64,000 nt of DNA from positions 124,001-188,000 of the forward strand of contig CACCGK010000001.1 of assembly GCA_902545555.1 (NCBI GenBank), read 5' to 3'. The notes under the pieces are model-generated. The model made no database searches. It was not told the DNA's origin and saw only the letters and a list, made by a program, of their open reading frames with translations. A program made the translations under genes and the position numbers. The stretch comes from an uncultured Pelagibacteraceae bacterium. GTDB taxonomy: Bacteria > Pseudomonadota > Alphaproteobacteria > Pelagibacterales > Pelagibacteraceae. Positions 9,723 through 19,672 of this stretch are shown here, one piece after another. Numbering within the stretch: position 1 is the first letter of the stretch; each line of letters opens with the position of its first letter.

Positions 9723-11069
9723 TTAATTCTTTTTACTTTTTGCGTAATTTGTTATTCCAGTTCGAAGTTTTTCAATAATTTCATCTATGTGTTTTTTTTC
9801 ACAAATAAACATTGGAGCAATGATTAAACAATCACCTGTAGCTTTAAAATTTACACCTGCTTCATAACAATGTTTGAAACAAGTAAATCCTGCTGCGCCT
9901 GGTTTTTTGTCCATAACAATATCTATACCACCCATCATTCCGTATCCTCTAATGTTATCAACAACATCGATATCTTTTAAAGACATTAAACCTTCTTGGA
10001 AATATGGTGCTAAATTTCTAGCTCTATTGAAAATATCATCTTTTTCAATGATGTCTTGTACTGCTAATCCGGCAGCTACAGAAATTGGAATTCCTGAATA
10101 AGTATATCCGTGGAATAATTCAATTGTTCCCTTGGGAGCATTTTCTGCAATAGCATCATAAATATCTTCTTTACATGCAACAACACCCATCGGACTAATT
10201 CCGTTCGTAGTAGCTTTTGCCATTGTCATCATGTCTGGAGTTACTCCATACTCTTGAGATGCAAATGGAGATCCTGTTCTTCCCCAACCCGTGATTACTT
10301 CATCAAAAATTAAAAGTATTCCGTGTTTGTCACAAATTTCTCTTAATCTTTGTAAGTATCCTTTTGGTGGAACTAATGTGCCTGTTGATCCTGCAATAGG
10401 TTCAACAATACAAGCTGCAATATTCTCAGCTCCAAAGTTCATACAAATTCTTTCTAAATCTTCTGCTAGCTCAACACCTGTTTCAGGTTGACCACTTACA
10501 AATTTGTGTTCTGGTAAATGTGTATGTCTCATATGAACAACACCTGGCATTAAAACACTTGCAAAAGTTTTTACGTTATTAACCATACCTCCAACAGAAG
10601 TCGCACCAATATTCATTCCATGGTAACCTCTTTCTCTACCAACAAATCTAAATCTTTGACTATCACCTCTTGCTCTATGATATGCAATTGCAATTTTTAT
10701 TGCTGTTTCTACTGCTGTTGAGCCACAAATTGTATAGAACATTCTATTTAAGTTTCCTGGAGTATGTTTTGAAATTCTAGTCGCTAATTCAAATGATCCA
10801 CCAAAACCTTGTTGGAAAGGTTGACAATAATCTAAAGTTTTTAATTGATTTGTTATTGATTCAATAATTTCTTCTCTACCATGTCCTAAAGGATTACAAA
10901 ATAATCCAGAGCTTGCATCAATTTGAGTTTGTCCTTGATGATTTTTTAAATACACACCTTTAGCTTCAACAATTAATCTTGGGTTCTCTTTAAAATCTTT
11001 GTTTGATGTAAATGGCATCCAGTGCTCATTTAAAGAATTTGGAATTGCTGTTTTATTTTGTGTGCTCAT
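9723..11069 (-). CDS. tpa: Class III aminotransferase, probable taurine:pyruvate aminotransferase
   Basis: Class III PLP fold (LIFDEVITGWGRTGSPFASQEYGVTPDMMTMAKATTNG); adjacent to ald and divergent from tauABC. Confidence 0.8.
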   Translation of the reverse strand: MSTQNKTAIPNSLNEHWMPFTSNKDFKENPRLIVEAKGVYLKNHQGQTQIDASSGLFCNPLGHGREEIIESITNQLKTLDYCQPFQQGFGGSFELATRISKHTPGNLNRMFYTICGSTAVETAIKIAIAYHRARGDSQRFRFVGRERGYHGMNIGATSVGGMVNNVKTFASVLMPGVVHMRHTHLPEHKFVSGQPETGVELAEDLERICMNFGAENIAACIVEPIAGSTGTLVPPKGYLQRLREICDKHGILLIFDEVITGWGRTGSPFASQEYGVTPDMMTMAKATTNGISPMGVVACKEDIYDAIAENAPKGTIELFHGYTYSGIPISVAAGLAVQDIIEKDDIFNRARNLAPYFQEGLMSLKDIDVVDNIRGYGMMGGIDIVMDKKPGAAGFTCFKHCYEAGVNFKATGDCLIIAPMFICEKKHIDEIIEKLRTGITNYAKSKKN

Positions 11070-11265
11070 AAAAATTTCTTTCTATAAAAAGTGTTATTAA
11101 TTTTCTAACTATTAGACTAAATCATATTCATTGCTAGAAATATTTTGTCTACCATATTTTGTATTAGATCTATACAACTTTTAATTGAATTATTTTTTTT
11201 GTTTTACATCCCTCTGAAATTGAATTTAAATGAGGTAATTTAATTAATTAAACATAGGGGAATAA

Positions 11266-12207
11266 ATGAAAAAAATATTAAGTTTTATTCTAGGATCTAT
11301 ATTCGCGCTTAACCTATCGATCTCAGTTGCAAATTCAGCTGCAAACGAAGTTAGAGTTGCATACTTTCTAGAATGGCCTAGCCCAAATTTAGAGGACATG
11401 CAGAAGAAAAATTTTGCTAAAGCTCTTGGTGTTCCAGTTAAATGGACAAACTTCACAAATGGTGGAGCCATGACTGATGCAATGTTAGCAGGAGATATTG
11501 ATATTTCTTACTCTCAAGGATTAGTACCTTTTATCAATGCTGTAAAATCTAATGCACCTATCAAATTAGTTGATATTGCTATGGAATACGGAATGGGTGG
11601 AACTACATGTGTTACATCTAACGCGTCTGGAATTACAAAAGCAAACGCTACTGAGTTAGAAGGTAAAAAAGTTGCTGTTCCATTAGGAACAATGGCTGAA
11701 TACGTTTTTGATGAAAGTATGAAAGTTGTTGGTGCTGACAGAGGTAAAATGGATATCATTCAAATGGACCCTGAAGAAGGTGCTGCTGCATTAGTGAGTG
11801 GCGATGTTGTAATGGCATGTTTATTTGGTGGTAACTCTATCAAAGCTGCAACTGCAGTTGGTTCAAGACTTTTAACAGTACAAGAAGCAAGAGATGCTGG
11901 TATTTTAGGTATAGATATTACTTCTGTAACTGACAAGTTTATGAAAGAGAATCCAGGAATGTTAAGAACTTTTATTGAGGTAACTCATGAAGCAAATGCT
12001 AGATACGCTGCAGGAAAAAGTGATATGAATGCAATGTCTAAAGCATCTGAAATGAAAGTTGCAGATATGAAAGACACTTTAAGTGGATTTAAATTCTTAA
12101 CTCCAGAAGAAACTAAAACATCTATGGAAAGTGGAAATCTACATAAGTTCCTAGAAGGAATGGGAACTCCAGGTGGAAACGTAGATACTAGTTTCTTACC
12201 TTTATAA
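11266..12207 (+). CDS. tauA: Taurine ABC transporter substrate-binding protein
   Basis: Signal peptide, VRVAYFLEWPSPN, GDIDISYSQGLVPFINAV, EGKKVAVPLGTMAEYVF; upstream of matching ATPase and permease. Confidence 0.85.
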   Translation: MKKILSFILGSIFALNLSISVANSAANEVRVAYFLEWPSPNLEDMQKKNFAKALGVPVKWTNFTNGGAMTDAMLAGDIDISYSQGLVPFINAVKSNAPIKLVDIAMEYGMGGTTCVTSNASGITKANATELEGKKVAVPLGTMAEYVFDESMKVVGADRGKMDIIQMDPEEGAAALVSGDVVMACLFGGNSIKAATAVGSRLLTVQEARDAGILGIDITSVTDKFMKENPGMLRTFIEVTHEANARYAAGKSDMNAMSKASEMKVADMKDTLSGFKFLTPEETKTSMESGNLHKFLEGMGTPGGNVDTSFLPL

Positions 12208-12230
12208 TTTCAAAGGTTTAAAACTTTTAA

Positions 12231-12268
12231 ATAGGCACTAATTTAAAAATTGGTGCCTATTTTTTTTT
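12231..12268 (+). terminator. Hairpin plus T-tract between tauA and tauB
   Basis: ATAGGCACTAATTTAAAAATTGGTGCCTATTTTTTTTT: long stem with one G-U wobble, then a T run. Confidence 0.8.
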
Positions 12269-12291
12269 AAAATTTCTAATATAAGACAGTT

Positions 12292-13089
12292 ATGAGTGAT
12301 CTAATTTCTCAAAATCTAAACATGATTTTTAAAACTCCGAAAGGAGAAACTGTTCATGCTTTAAAAGATGTAAGTTTTACCTTAAAAAAAGGAGAGTTAC
12401 TTACAGTGCTTGGTCCCTCTGGTTGTGGAAAAACAACTTTATTAAATATTACTGCAGGATTTTTAAGACCTACATCAGGAAAAATAACTCTTAACAATAA
12501 CGAAATTGATGGTCCTGGTGTTGAACGAGGAATGGTTTTTCAACAAGGCGCTTTGTTTGAATGGTTAACAGTTGCTGAAAATGTAAACTTTGGTCTTAGG
12601 ATGAAAAAAGAAGATCCTGAAGTTACAGCTAAAAAAGTTGACGAATGGTTGGATATAGTTGGCCTTAAAGGTTTTGGTAATACTCCTACTTATCAATTAT
12701 CTGGTGGTATGCAACAAAGAGTTGCTCTTGCAAGATGTCTAATAAACGATCCTGATTTAATTTTAATGGACGAACCATTAGGTGCTTTAGATGCATTAAC
12801 GAGAGAAAAAATGCAATCATTAGTTTTAAAAATTTGGAAAGAGACAGGAAAAACAATTATCTTAATTACACACTCTGTTGAAGAAGCATTATTACTTGGA
12901 GAAAGATTATATGTAATGGCACCAAGGCCAGGCAGGATACATAAAGAGTATAATCTTCCATTTGCAGAAATGGGTCTCACACAAGACTTAAGAGAAATTA
13001 AAAAGAACAAGGAATTCTCTTCAACTAGAGAGGAGATCTTATCAATGATTTGGAATATGGAAGAAGAAATTATGGGAAAAGATAATTAA
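12292..13089 (+). CDS. tauB: Taurine ABC transporter ATP-binding protein
   Basis: Walker A GPSGCGKTT, signature LSGGMQQRVALARCL, Walker B LILMDEP. Confidence 0.9.
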   Translation: MSDLISQNLNMIFKTPKGETVHALKDVSFTLKKGELLTVLGPSGCGKTTLLNITAGFLRPTSGKITLNNNEIDGPGVERGMVFQQGALFEWLTVAENVNFGLRMKKEDPEVTAKKVDEWLDIVGLKGFGNTPTYQLSGGMQQRVALARCLINDPDLILMDEPLGALDALTREKMQSLVLKIWKETGKTIILITHSVEEALLLGERLYVMAPRPGRIHKEYNLPFAEMGLTQDLREIKKNKEFSSTREEILSMIWNMEEEIMGKDN

Positions 13090-15015
13090 ATGTTAACCCA
13101 ATTTGTAACCATTTTAATATTTGTAGCTGTAATTGGATGTATTCTTTATGGAAGAAGATTAATCAGAACTGAAAAAGTGGATGCAGTCTTTGGTAATCCA
13201 GAAAGAGCTAGAGGTGGAACGCACTGGGTAATCGTTGGTAGCAGTGCAATTCTAATGCTGTGGCTTTATTATTCATGGGATATTGCAAAAGGTTTTTATC
13301 CAAAATCAGCAAATGAATTATGTCAAGTCGCTAAAATTAATGAGTCATTATTAGGTTTAAAATATCAGTTCCCAATTGAGGAAAGAGAATTTAAAAGTAC
13401 ATCCATTATTAAAATTGAAAATAAAAATCTTATAAAAGTTGCAAATGAAATAAAAGCATCTCCTGATCTAAATGACCAACAAAAAACAATCCTTGTAAGT
13501 TATATTGATAGAACTTCTAAATTAATTCCATTTTTAACAAGTGAAGAACTAATGGAAATGGATACCAAAATTAAACTTAAGGAAATAACTGAAGAAATAA
13601 AACTTCTAAGTTCAAATTTTCAAAAGAAAGATTATCCATTTGAGACAGATACACAAAAAATAGAGAGACAAAAACTTATTGATGAACAAGGTGGCTGGGG
13701 AATTACAACTATAGACTCTGGAACTGGTACAATTGAAAATACCATTGAAATACCTACTGCACCTCAAACAAATAAAGGTTTAAAATTTCATGCAGCTGCA
13801 GCAGAACTAAAAAAAATTGATGACAAATTTTTTAAATTAAAAAACCATAACCCACAATTTAAAAGCGCAATCAAACAACTTAAAGATGATATTAAAGCTT
13901 ACAGAAAAGAATTAGATGATAGTGAAGAAATAGCATCTGACTATGCAAAAAATATTGTTAAAATTGCAAGAAGAATAGAGTTTGCAAGCATCTATCCTCC
14001 TAATGCATTAAATGAAATGCAAGCAGCAATAATAGAGTTTGATGAATTACAAAATAAAGAGCAAGGTGGATTAAGATTAATTGATATTCTTCTATTTCCA
14101 GCAGGAACAATTGTAGCAAGTGGACCAACATGTTCTGAACAAGGTTCAGGTAGATGGTTACCTAAACCATCAGATACATTTAATAAGTTTGCATTGATGT
14201 CTAAACCAAGTGTTGGATACAAAAATATTCCTCTTTTATGGATTGAGATGGTTGACGTAAGTAAAATGATTGGATTTATTTTACCTGATTGGATAGCCGA
14301 TATGTTGCCTGGAGAATATCCAGTGCATACAAAAGATGGAATTGTAAAAGAAAACTTTAAAAGTAACGTTTTAAAAGTTGTTACTGGTGACTTTAAATTA
14401 TTTAAAGTTCCTGTTCCATATGGACACATATGGGACTCATTCTTAAGAGTATTTTTAGGTTTAGTATTTGGAATTCTTATTGGGGTGCCATTAGGGTTGT
14501 TTATGGGTTTAAATCGATTTGCTAAAGGCTTCTTTGATCCTTTAATAGAATTATACAGACCTGTTCCACCGTTAGCTTGGGCGCCATTGATTATTTCAGT
14601 TCTTGGAATAGATAATACGGGTAAAATATTTTTATTATTCATGGTCTCACTATCAATTATGATAATTTCTGCAAGAGCTGGTGCATCAGGAACACAGCTA
14701 TCAAAAATACATGCTGCACATTCGTTAGGAGCTACTAAAAAACAAATTTTAAGATATGTGATTTTTCCTAATTCACTTCCTGAAATTCTTACAGGAATTA
14801 GAGTTGCTGTTGGTATGTGCTGGGGAACACTTGTTGCTGCAGAGTTTCTAGCAGGTACAACTGGTATTGGTTTTGTTGAAAATGTTGCAAAAAAATACTT
14901 TCAGTATGAAGTTATTTGGATAACAATTTTCATAATGGGTCTGCTGGGTCTTTTATTTGATATATCTTTAAGAAAAATAATAGATAAGACTATTCCTTGG
15001 AGAGGCAAAGGTTAA
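13090..15015 (+). CDS. tauC: Taurine ABC transporter permease with a long N-terminal extension (641 aa)
   Basis: C-terminal permease domain with EAA-type loop (GASGTQLSKIHAAHSLGATKKQILRYVIFPNSLPEILTGIRVAVGMCWGTLVAAE); first ~430 aa include TM segments and a charged, helical extracytoplasmic-like region. Confidence 0.85.
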   Translation: MLTQFVTILIFVAVIGCILYGRRLIRTEKVDAVFGNPERARGGTHWVIVGSSAILMLWLYYSWDIAKGFYPKSANELCQVAKINESLLGLKYQFPIEEREFKSTSIIKIENKNLIKVANEIKASPDLNDQQKTILVSYIDRTSKLIPFLTSEELMEMDTKIKLKEITEEIKLLSSNFQKKDYPFETDTQKIERQKLIDEQGGWGITTIDSGTGTIENTIEIPTAPQTNKGLKFHAAAAELKKIDDKFFKLKNHNPQFKSAIKQLKDDIKAYRKELDDSEEIASDYAKNIVKIARRIEFASIYPPNALNEMQAAIIEFDELQNKEQGGLRLIDILLFPAGTIVASGPTCSEQGSGRWLPKPSDTFNKFALMSKPSVGYKNIPLLWIEMVDVSKMIGFILPDWIADMLPGEYPVHTKDGIVKENFKSNVLKVVTGDFKLFKVPVPYGHIWDSFLRVFLGLVFGILIGVPLGLFMGLNRFAKGFFDPLIELYRPVPPLAWAPLIISVLGIDNTGKIFLLFMVSLSIMIISARAGASGTQLSKIHAAHSLGATKKQILRYVIFPNSLPEILTGIRVAVGMCWGTLVAAEFLAGTTGIGFVENVAKKYFQYEVIWITIFIMGLLGLLFDISLRKIIDKTIPWRGKG

Positions 15016-15034
15016 GCATTCATTTTTTAATAAA

Positions 15035-15544
15035 TTACACTTTTTTTATAAATCCAATAGCAGCACCAATCGTAGTCAAAAATCCAGCTAAAGGGAGGAT
15101 AGCAACTGCATATTTTTTGGGCATATAATTAGGTTTGAACTCAATACCTTGCATACTAATTTCTAAGTACCACATTTCCCAATACTTCCCTCGCATACCC
15201 TCTACAAGTTCAATTCCATAAATTATTAAGACTACACCAATTATCATAATCATAATTTTCCAGAACTGACGTATGTATAATGAAACTCTCTCTGGTAATT
15301 TTTCATAAATTAAATTTAATGCTACATGTTCATTATCTCTTGCTGTTAGAGAAAGTGCTATAAACATCAACCAAATATTACTTAATACTGTTAGCAAATC
15401 TCCCCAAACAGGAGGATTATTAAAAACATATCGCATTGTAACATTGTAAAGAGTAAAACCAACCATAGCAGCTAACAAGAGTGAGCACATAGCTTCCAAC
15501 GTACGATGAATAAAACGATCAATACTGTTTAAAAATTTTATCAT
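15035..15544 (-). CDS. TRAP transporter small permease (DctQ-like)
   Basis: 4-TM profile, NVTMRYVFNNPPVWGDLL; overlaps the large permease. Confidence 0.85.
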   Translation of the reverse strand: MIKFLNSIDRFIHRTLEAMCSLLLAAMVGFTLYNVTMRYVFNNPPVWGDLLTVLSNIWLMFIALSLTARDNEHVALNLIYEKLPERVSLYIRQFWKIMIMIIGVVLIIYGIELVEGMRGKYWEMWYLEISMQGIEFKPNYMPKKYAVAILPLAGFLTTIGAAIGFIKKV

Positions 15545-16827
15545 TAATTACTCAATAAGTTTGGAAGAAACATTGTTAGTTCTGGTACAATAAGAATAAA
15601 AAATAAAAGTAAAAACAATCCAATCAAATAAGGAATTAACGCAATAGCAACCTTTTCAAGACGTACTTGCGCTATTGTTGCAGAGGTAAAATAGGCAACA
15701 CCAACAGGTGGTGTTACTGATCCTATCAAAAATCCTACTATTACAACCATAGCTGCTTGTACCTCGGGAAAGCCTGCTTGAGACATAACATTTACAAGCA
15801 CTGGACCAACAATAATAATGTTAACTGCTGAGTCCATTACCGTCCCAAGAAGAAAAATGAATAAGATTAAAGCTAAAATAAATAATATAGGTGAATCCGC
15901 TAAGCCTAAAAGCCAAGCTTCAAGATCACCAATTGCTCCAAGAGAAGTAAGTAACCAGCTAAAAGGTCCTGAAGCAGCTATTATAATAAAAACCATTGCT
16001 GAATTACGGAATGCTCGTCGAAAAGCTCCTGTACAATCTTTCCATTTGATAGTTCGATAAACAAATACACCTGTAAACAATGCAACCAAAGCAGTGATGG
16101 CTCCTGCTTCAACAACAGATGCGACACCTCCCATTACTGAACCTACTAAAACTAAAGGTATTAAAAGAGCAAACGAAGAACGATATAATTCTTTACCAGC
16201 TCGACGTACTGAGAATGGTTCATCGCTACGCTCGAAGTTATATTTAACTGCAAAATAATGGTTGATTACCATTATCACAACACCAATCAAAATCCCTGGT
16301 ATAATTCCAGCTGCAAATAATGCTGCAATCGAAATCTCAGTTGCATTAGCAAGAACAATCATCATGATACTAGGTGGAATAATCCCTCCTATAGTGGAAC
16401 TTACTCCTGTAACAGCAGCTGAAAATGCAGCGGGATAACCTGCTTTCTTCATTGCTGGTAAAACTAATGCTCCAACTGTTGCCGTATCTGCTACAACAGA
16501 CCCATTCATGCCAGCAAAAAACATACTTACCAAAACATTAACTTGGGCTAACCCTCCTCGTATACGTCCAATTAATGCCCTACTCAAAGCAACTAAGCGG
16601 TCAGTGATTGTTGCACTTGTCATTAACTCACCTGTTAACATAAAGAATGCAATGGCGGTCAATGGAACCGAATCTATGGCTGTAAACATCTGACTAGGAA
16701 TTAAAACAAGAGGAACAGCATCTGTTAACAGAATATAAACAAATGGTATAAGTATTAATATAAAACCAATAGGAGCTCCTAATAATATTAAAAAAAGGAG
16801 TACTACGAGTAAAATAATACTTTCCAT
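15544..16827 (-). CDS. TRAP transporter large permease (DctM-like)
   Basis: Polytopic; FFAGMNGSVVADTATVGALVLPAMKKAGYPAAFSAAVTGVSSTIGGIIPPSIMMIV typical of DctM. Confidence 0.92.
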   Translation of the reverse strand: MESIILLVVLLFLILLGAPIGFILILIPFVYILLTDAVPLVLIPSQMFTAIDSVPLTAIAFFMLTGELMTSATITDRLVALSRALIGRIRGGLAQVNVLVSMFFAGMNGSVVADTATVGALVLPAMKKAGYPAAFSAAVTGVSSTIGGIIPPSIMMIVLANATEISIAALFAAGIIPGILIGVVIMVINHYFAVKYNFERSDEPFSVRRAGKELYRSSFALLIPLVLVGSVMGGVASVVEAGAITALVALFTGVFVYRTIKWKDCTGAFRRAFRNSAMVFIIIAASGPFSWLLTSLGAIGDLEAWLLGLADSPILFILALILFIFLLGTVMDSAVNIIIVGPVLVNVMSQAGFPEVQAAMVVIVGFLIGSVTPPVGVAYFTSATIAQVRLEKVAIALIPYLIGLFLLLFFILIVPELTMFLPNLLSN

Positions 16828-16858
16828 AAATATTTATAAGTTATGATTTTTTTTTGAT

Positions 16859-16899
16859 AAAGACCATCTAATTCTAAAATAGAACTAAATGGTCTTTAC
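16859..16899 (-). terminator. Hairpin between dctP and dctM (minus-strand reading)
   Basis: AAAGACCATCTAATTCTAAAATAGAACTAAATGGTCTTT inverted repeat with a T tract on the minus-strand 3' side (ttttttttt at 16847-16855). Confidence 0.75.
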
Positions 16900-16917
16900 A
16901 TAGTTTTCTTTGAAGAT

Positions 16918-17958
16918 TTATAAAGCTCCAGCTGCTTCTAACTGAGCTACAAATCCATCCATACCTTGTTCAAGAAGTACTCTTTTAGCTACTTCTGGTT
17001 CAAAAGTACCCTTAGCGTCTAACCAAGCACCGATTGCACCTGCTCTCCACTTAGTCATTTCCGCTTCTGTTGGAACATACCACTCTTTAGCAGATGCTTT
17101 AATTGCATCTTCACCATTTTTAATCCAAGCGTTATCCAACTCGTTTACTTTTTCTCCATAAGCATCAGCTGCTTCGTGTAACCATTTTCTTTGTTGATCA
17201 GACAATGCATTGTACTGCTTAGCATCCATCGCTAAAATATTTCCAGACCACATTCCTCCGATCTCAGTGAAATATTTGGCAACTTCATGAAGTTTTGCTA
17301 CATGCTGCCATGGGCTAGCAACATACTGACCTTCAACTACACCTGATTGTAGACCTTGATATAATTGACTCCAGTCATAAGGTGTTGGTGTTGCACCCCA
17401 ATTTTTAACAAGCATGAACTCCACTGGACTTTTAGTAGTTCTCCACTTAAGTCCTTTCATGTCATCTGGTTCATGAACAGGTTTAGTTGCGTTTCCAAGC
17501 TGCCTAAATCCTCCACTTGAATATACAGAAAGGCAAATGTGACCAGCATTCTCAAGAGCTAGTTTACACTGTCTTTCAGCTAACCATTCATCTGAAATTC
17601 TTTTAGCATCCTCTAATGATTTAAAAATAAAAGGCAAATCGAAAATTGCTAATTCAGGCCCAAAGTTACCGTAGTTTGCGGTAGAACTAGTCCACAAAGC
17701 TATAAGTCCTTGGTTAGCTTGTTCACCACATTTTTGTTCTGCGCATAAGCTTCTTTGATAATGAGGTTCAATTTTCATCTTACCTCCAGATGCTTTCTCC
17801 ATAGCTGGTATAAGCGCCTGATCTATTGCGTCACCAATTGGCATACCCAATCTACCAGTAGTTCCAAGCTTAAGAGTTATTTCTGCATAAGCAGCTTGTG
17901 CAAAGAAAATAATCGCAACCACTTTGATAAGTGTTTTGCTAATTGTTTTAATAAACAT
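16918..17958 (-). CDS. TRAP transporter substrate-binding protein (DctP-like)
   Basis: Signal peptide, LPFIFKSLEDAKRI, MKGLKWRTTKSPVEFMLVKNWGATPTPYDWSQLYQGLQSGVVEGQ. Confidence 0.92.
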   Translation of the reverse strand: MFIKTISKTLIKVVAIIFFAQAAYAEITLKLGTTGRLGMPIGDAIDQALIPAMEKASGGKMKIEPHYQRSLCAEQKCGEQANQGLIALWTSSTANYGNFGPELAIFDLPFIFKSLEDAKRISDEWLAERQCKLALENAGHICLSVYSSGGFRQLGNATKPVHEPDDMKGLKWRTTKSPVEFMLVKNWGATPTPYDWSQLYQGLQSGVVEGQYVASPWQHVAKLHEVAKYFTEIGGMWSGNILAMDAKQYNALSDQQRKWLHEAADAYGEKVNELDNAWIKNGEDAIKASAKEWYVPTEAEMTKWRAGAIGAWLDAKGTFEPEVAKRVLLEQGMDGFVAQLEAAGAL

Positions 17959-18184
17959 TTTACTTTTCTCCTCTTAGTTAGTTTAAAGTATCAATTTAAA
18001 TTAATTTTAGCCTAATTAAGTTTCCAACGGAAGTACACACAAAAAAAACTTCTTTAATCAAAATGAGATTACAATTAAAAGTTGTATTAATAATTTAATA
18101 GTTAATCTATTTATTTTAATCTCAAGGTGTCTTAGATTAAAATTATAAAAAATAAAATAAATTACAATTTAGAGAAAGAAATTT

Positions 18185-19672
18185 ATGAGTTCAGGTAACA
18201 AATATAAATCAATAGCCAATAAACTTAAATTTGAAGGAAGAGCATTTATTAATGGGAAATATGTAAATGCTATTGATGGCAAAAAATTTGAAACAATAAA
18301 TCCAGCAACTGGTAAGAAACTATGTGCTGTTGCAAAATGTAATCACAAAGATGTTAACTTAGCAGTTAAGGTTTCAAGAAAAGCTTTTAATAGTGGAGTT
18401 TGGTCTAAAAGCTCACCTGAACATAGAAAAGAAGTTTTATTAAAATTTGCTGAATTACTTAGAAAACATGGTGAAGAAAATTCAGTTTTAGAAAGTGTTG
18501 ATACAGGTAAACTTATCACGGATTGTATTAATGAAGTTGCAAATGATGCCCCAATGCACTTTCAGTGGTATGGAGAATTAATTGATAAAGTATTTGGAAA
18601 AGTTGGTCCAACAGAACCTTCAATTACTAGTTTAATTGTTAAAGAACCTATTGGAGTTGTTGCTGGAATTGTTCCTTGGAACTTTCCTTTAATGATGGCG
18701 GTATGGAAAATGGCACCAGCTCTTGCAGCAGGCTGTTCAGTAATAATTAAACCAGCAGAAGACACGCCTCTCACTGCAATAAGAGTTGCTCAAATTGGGA
18801 AAGAGGCTGGTATACCAGATGGAGTTTTAAATGTACTTCCAGGTTATGGTGATGTTGGTGAAGCTTTAGGTCGACACAAAGATGTTGATGCAGTTTCGTT
18901 TACAGGTTCAACTGAAGTAGGTGGTTATTTTTTAAAATACGCAAGTGAAAGTAATTTAAAGCCAGTTGCATTAGAGATGGGAGGAAAAAGTCCATTTATA
19001 ATTTTAGAGGATGCTAAAATCACTGATGATTTGATTGATAATGCTATGAATTCTGCATTTTGGAACGGTGGACAGAACTGTTCAGCAAATATGAGACAGA
19101 TAGTTCATAAAAAAGTAAAAGATGAATTTTTAGATAAAATTTTTAAAAAAGTTAAAAAATTAAAAGTGGGAGATCCATTAGATCTAAAATCGAATATGGG
19201 ATCTATGATTTCAAAAGGACATTTACAAACTGTTGATGGATATATCCAAAAAGGAATCGATGAAGGGGCAAAACTTTTATCTGGAGGAGTTTCAGATAAT
19301 AAGCAAAAAGGTTTTTATGCAAAACCAACTTTATTTGATGGATTAAAAGAAAATATGACTATTGCTCAGGAAGAAATATTTGGACCAGTACTTGGTGTTT
19401 TAACAGTTAAAAATGATGAAGAAGCTTTAAAAATTGCAAGTAATTCTAAATATGGATTACATGCTAGTGTGTTTACTCAAGACATAAATAGAGCATTTCA
19501 TTTAGCTAAAAGTTTGCCTTGTGGAACGGTGTCGGTGAATACTTTTTCTGAAGGAGATATTAAAACTCCTTTTGGTGGATATAAACAATCTGGTTCACTA
19601 AGTAGAGATCAAGGTACTGAAGCTTTAAATTCATTTCTTCAAACAAAAACAATCTGGATAAGTCATAACTAA
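18185..19672 (+). CDS. NAD(P)-dependent aldehyde dehydrogenase
   Basis: PWNFPLMMAVWKMAPALAAGCSVIIKPAE, SFTGSTEVGGYF, LEMGGKSPFIILEDA, GQNCSAN (catalytic Cys). Confidence 0.95.
   Translation: MSSGNKYKSIANKLKFEGRAFINGKYVNAIDGKKFETINPATGKKLCAVAKCNHKDVNLAVKVSRKAFNSGVWSKSSPEHRKEVLLKFAELLRKHGEENSVLESVDTGKLITDCINEVANDAPMHFQWYGELIDKVFGKVGPTEPSITSLIVKEPIGVVAGIVPWNFPLMMAVWKMAPALAAGCSVIIKPAEDTPLTAIRVAQIGKEAGIPDGVLNVLPGYGDVGEALGRHKDVDAVSFTGSTEVGGYFLKYASESNLKPVALEMGGKSPFIILEDAKITDDLIDNAMNSAFWNGGQNCSANMRQIVHKKVKDEFLDKIFKKVKKLKVGDPLDLKSNMGSMISKGHLQTVDGYIQKGIDEGAKLLSGGVSDNKQKGFYAKPTLFDGLKENMTIAQEEIFGPVLGVLTVKNDEEALKIASNSKYGLHASVFTQDINRAFHLAKSLPCGTVSVNTFSEGDIKTPFGGYKQSGSLSRDQGTEALNSFLQTKTIWISHN

Noticed and set aside
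9874-10491. Two plus-strand ORFs inside the aminotransferase
   Set aside because: Antisense to conserved PLP-enzyme coding sequence.
11070-11265. Riboswitch in the tpa/tauA divergent intergenic region
   Set aside because: No recognisable conserved riboswitch core; only AT-rich sequence and promoter-like hexamers.
12693-13010. 105-aa minus-strand ORF
   Set aside because: Antisense within tauB; no independent coding evidence.
13992-14642. 216-aa minus-strand ORF
   Set aside because: Fully antisense to the clearly coding tauC; low-complexity translation with no recognisable domain.
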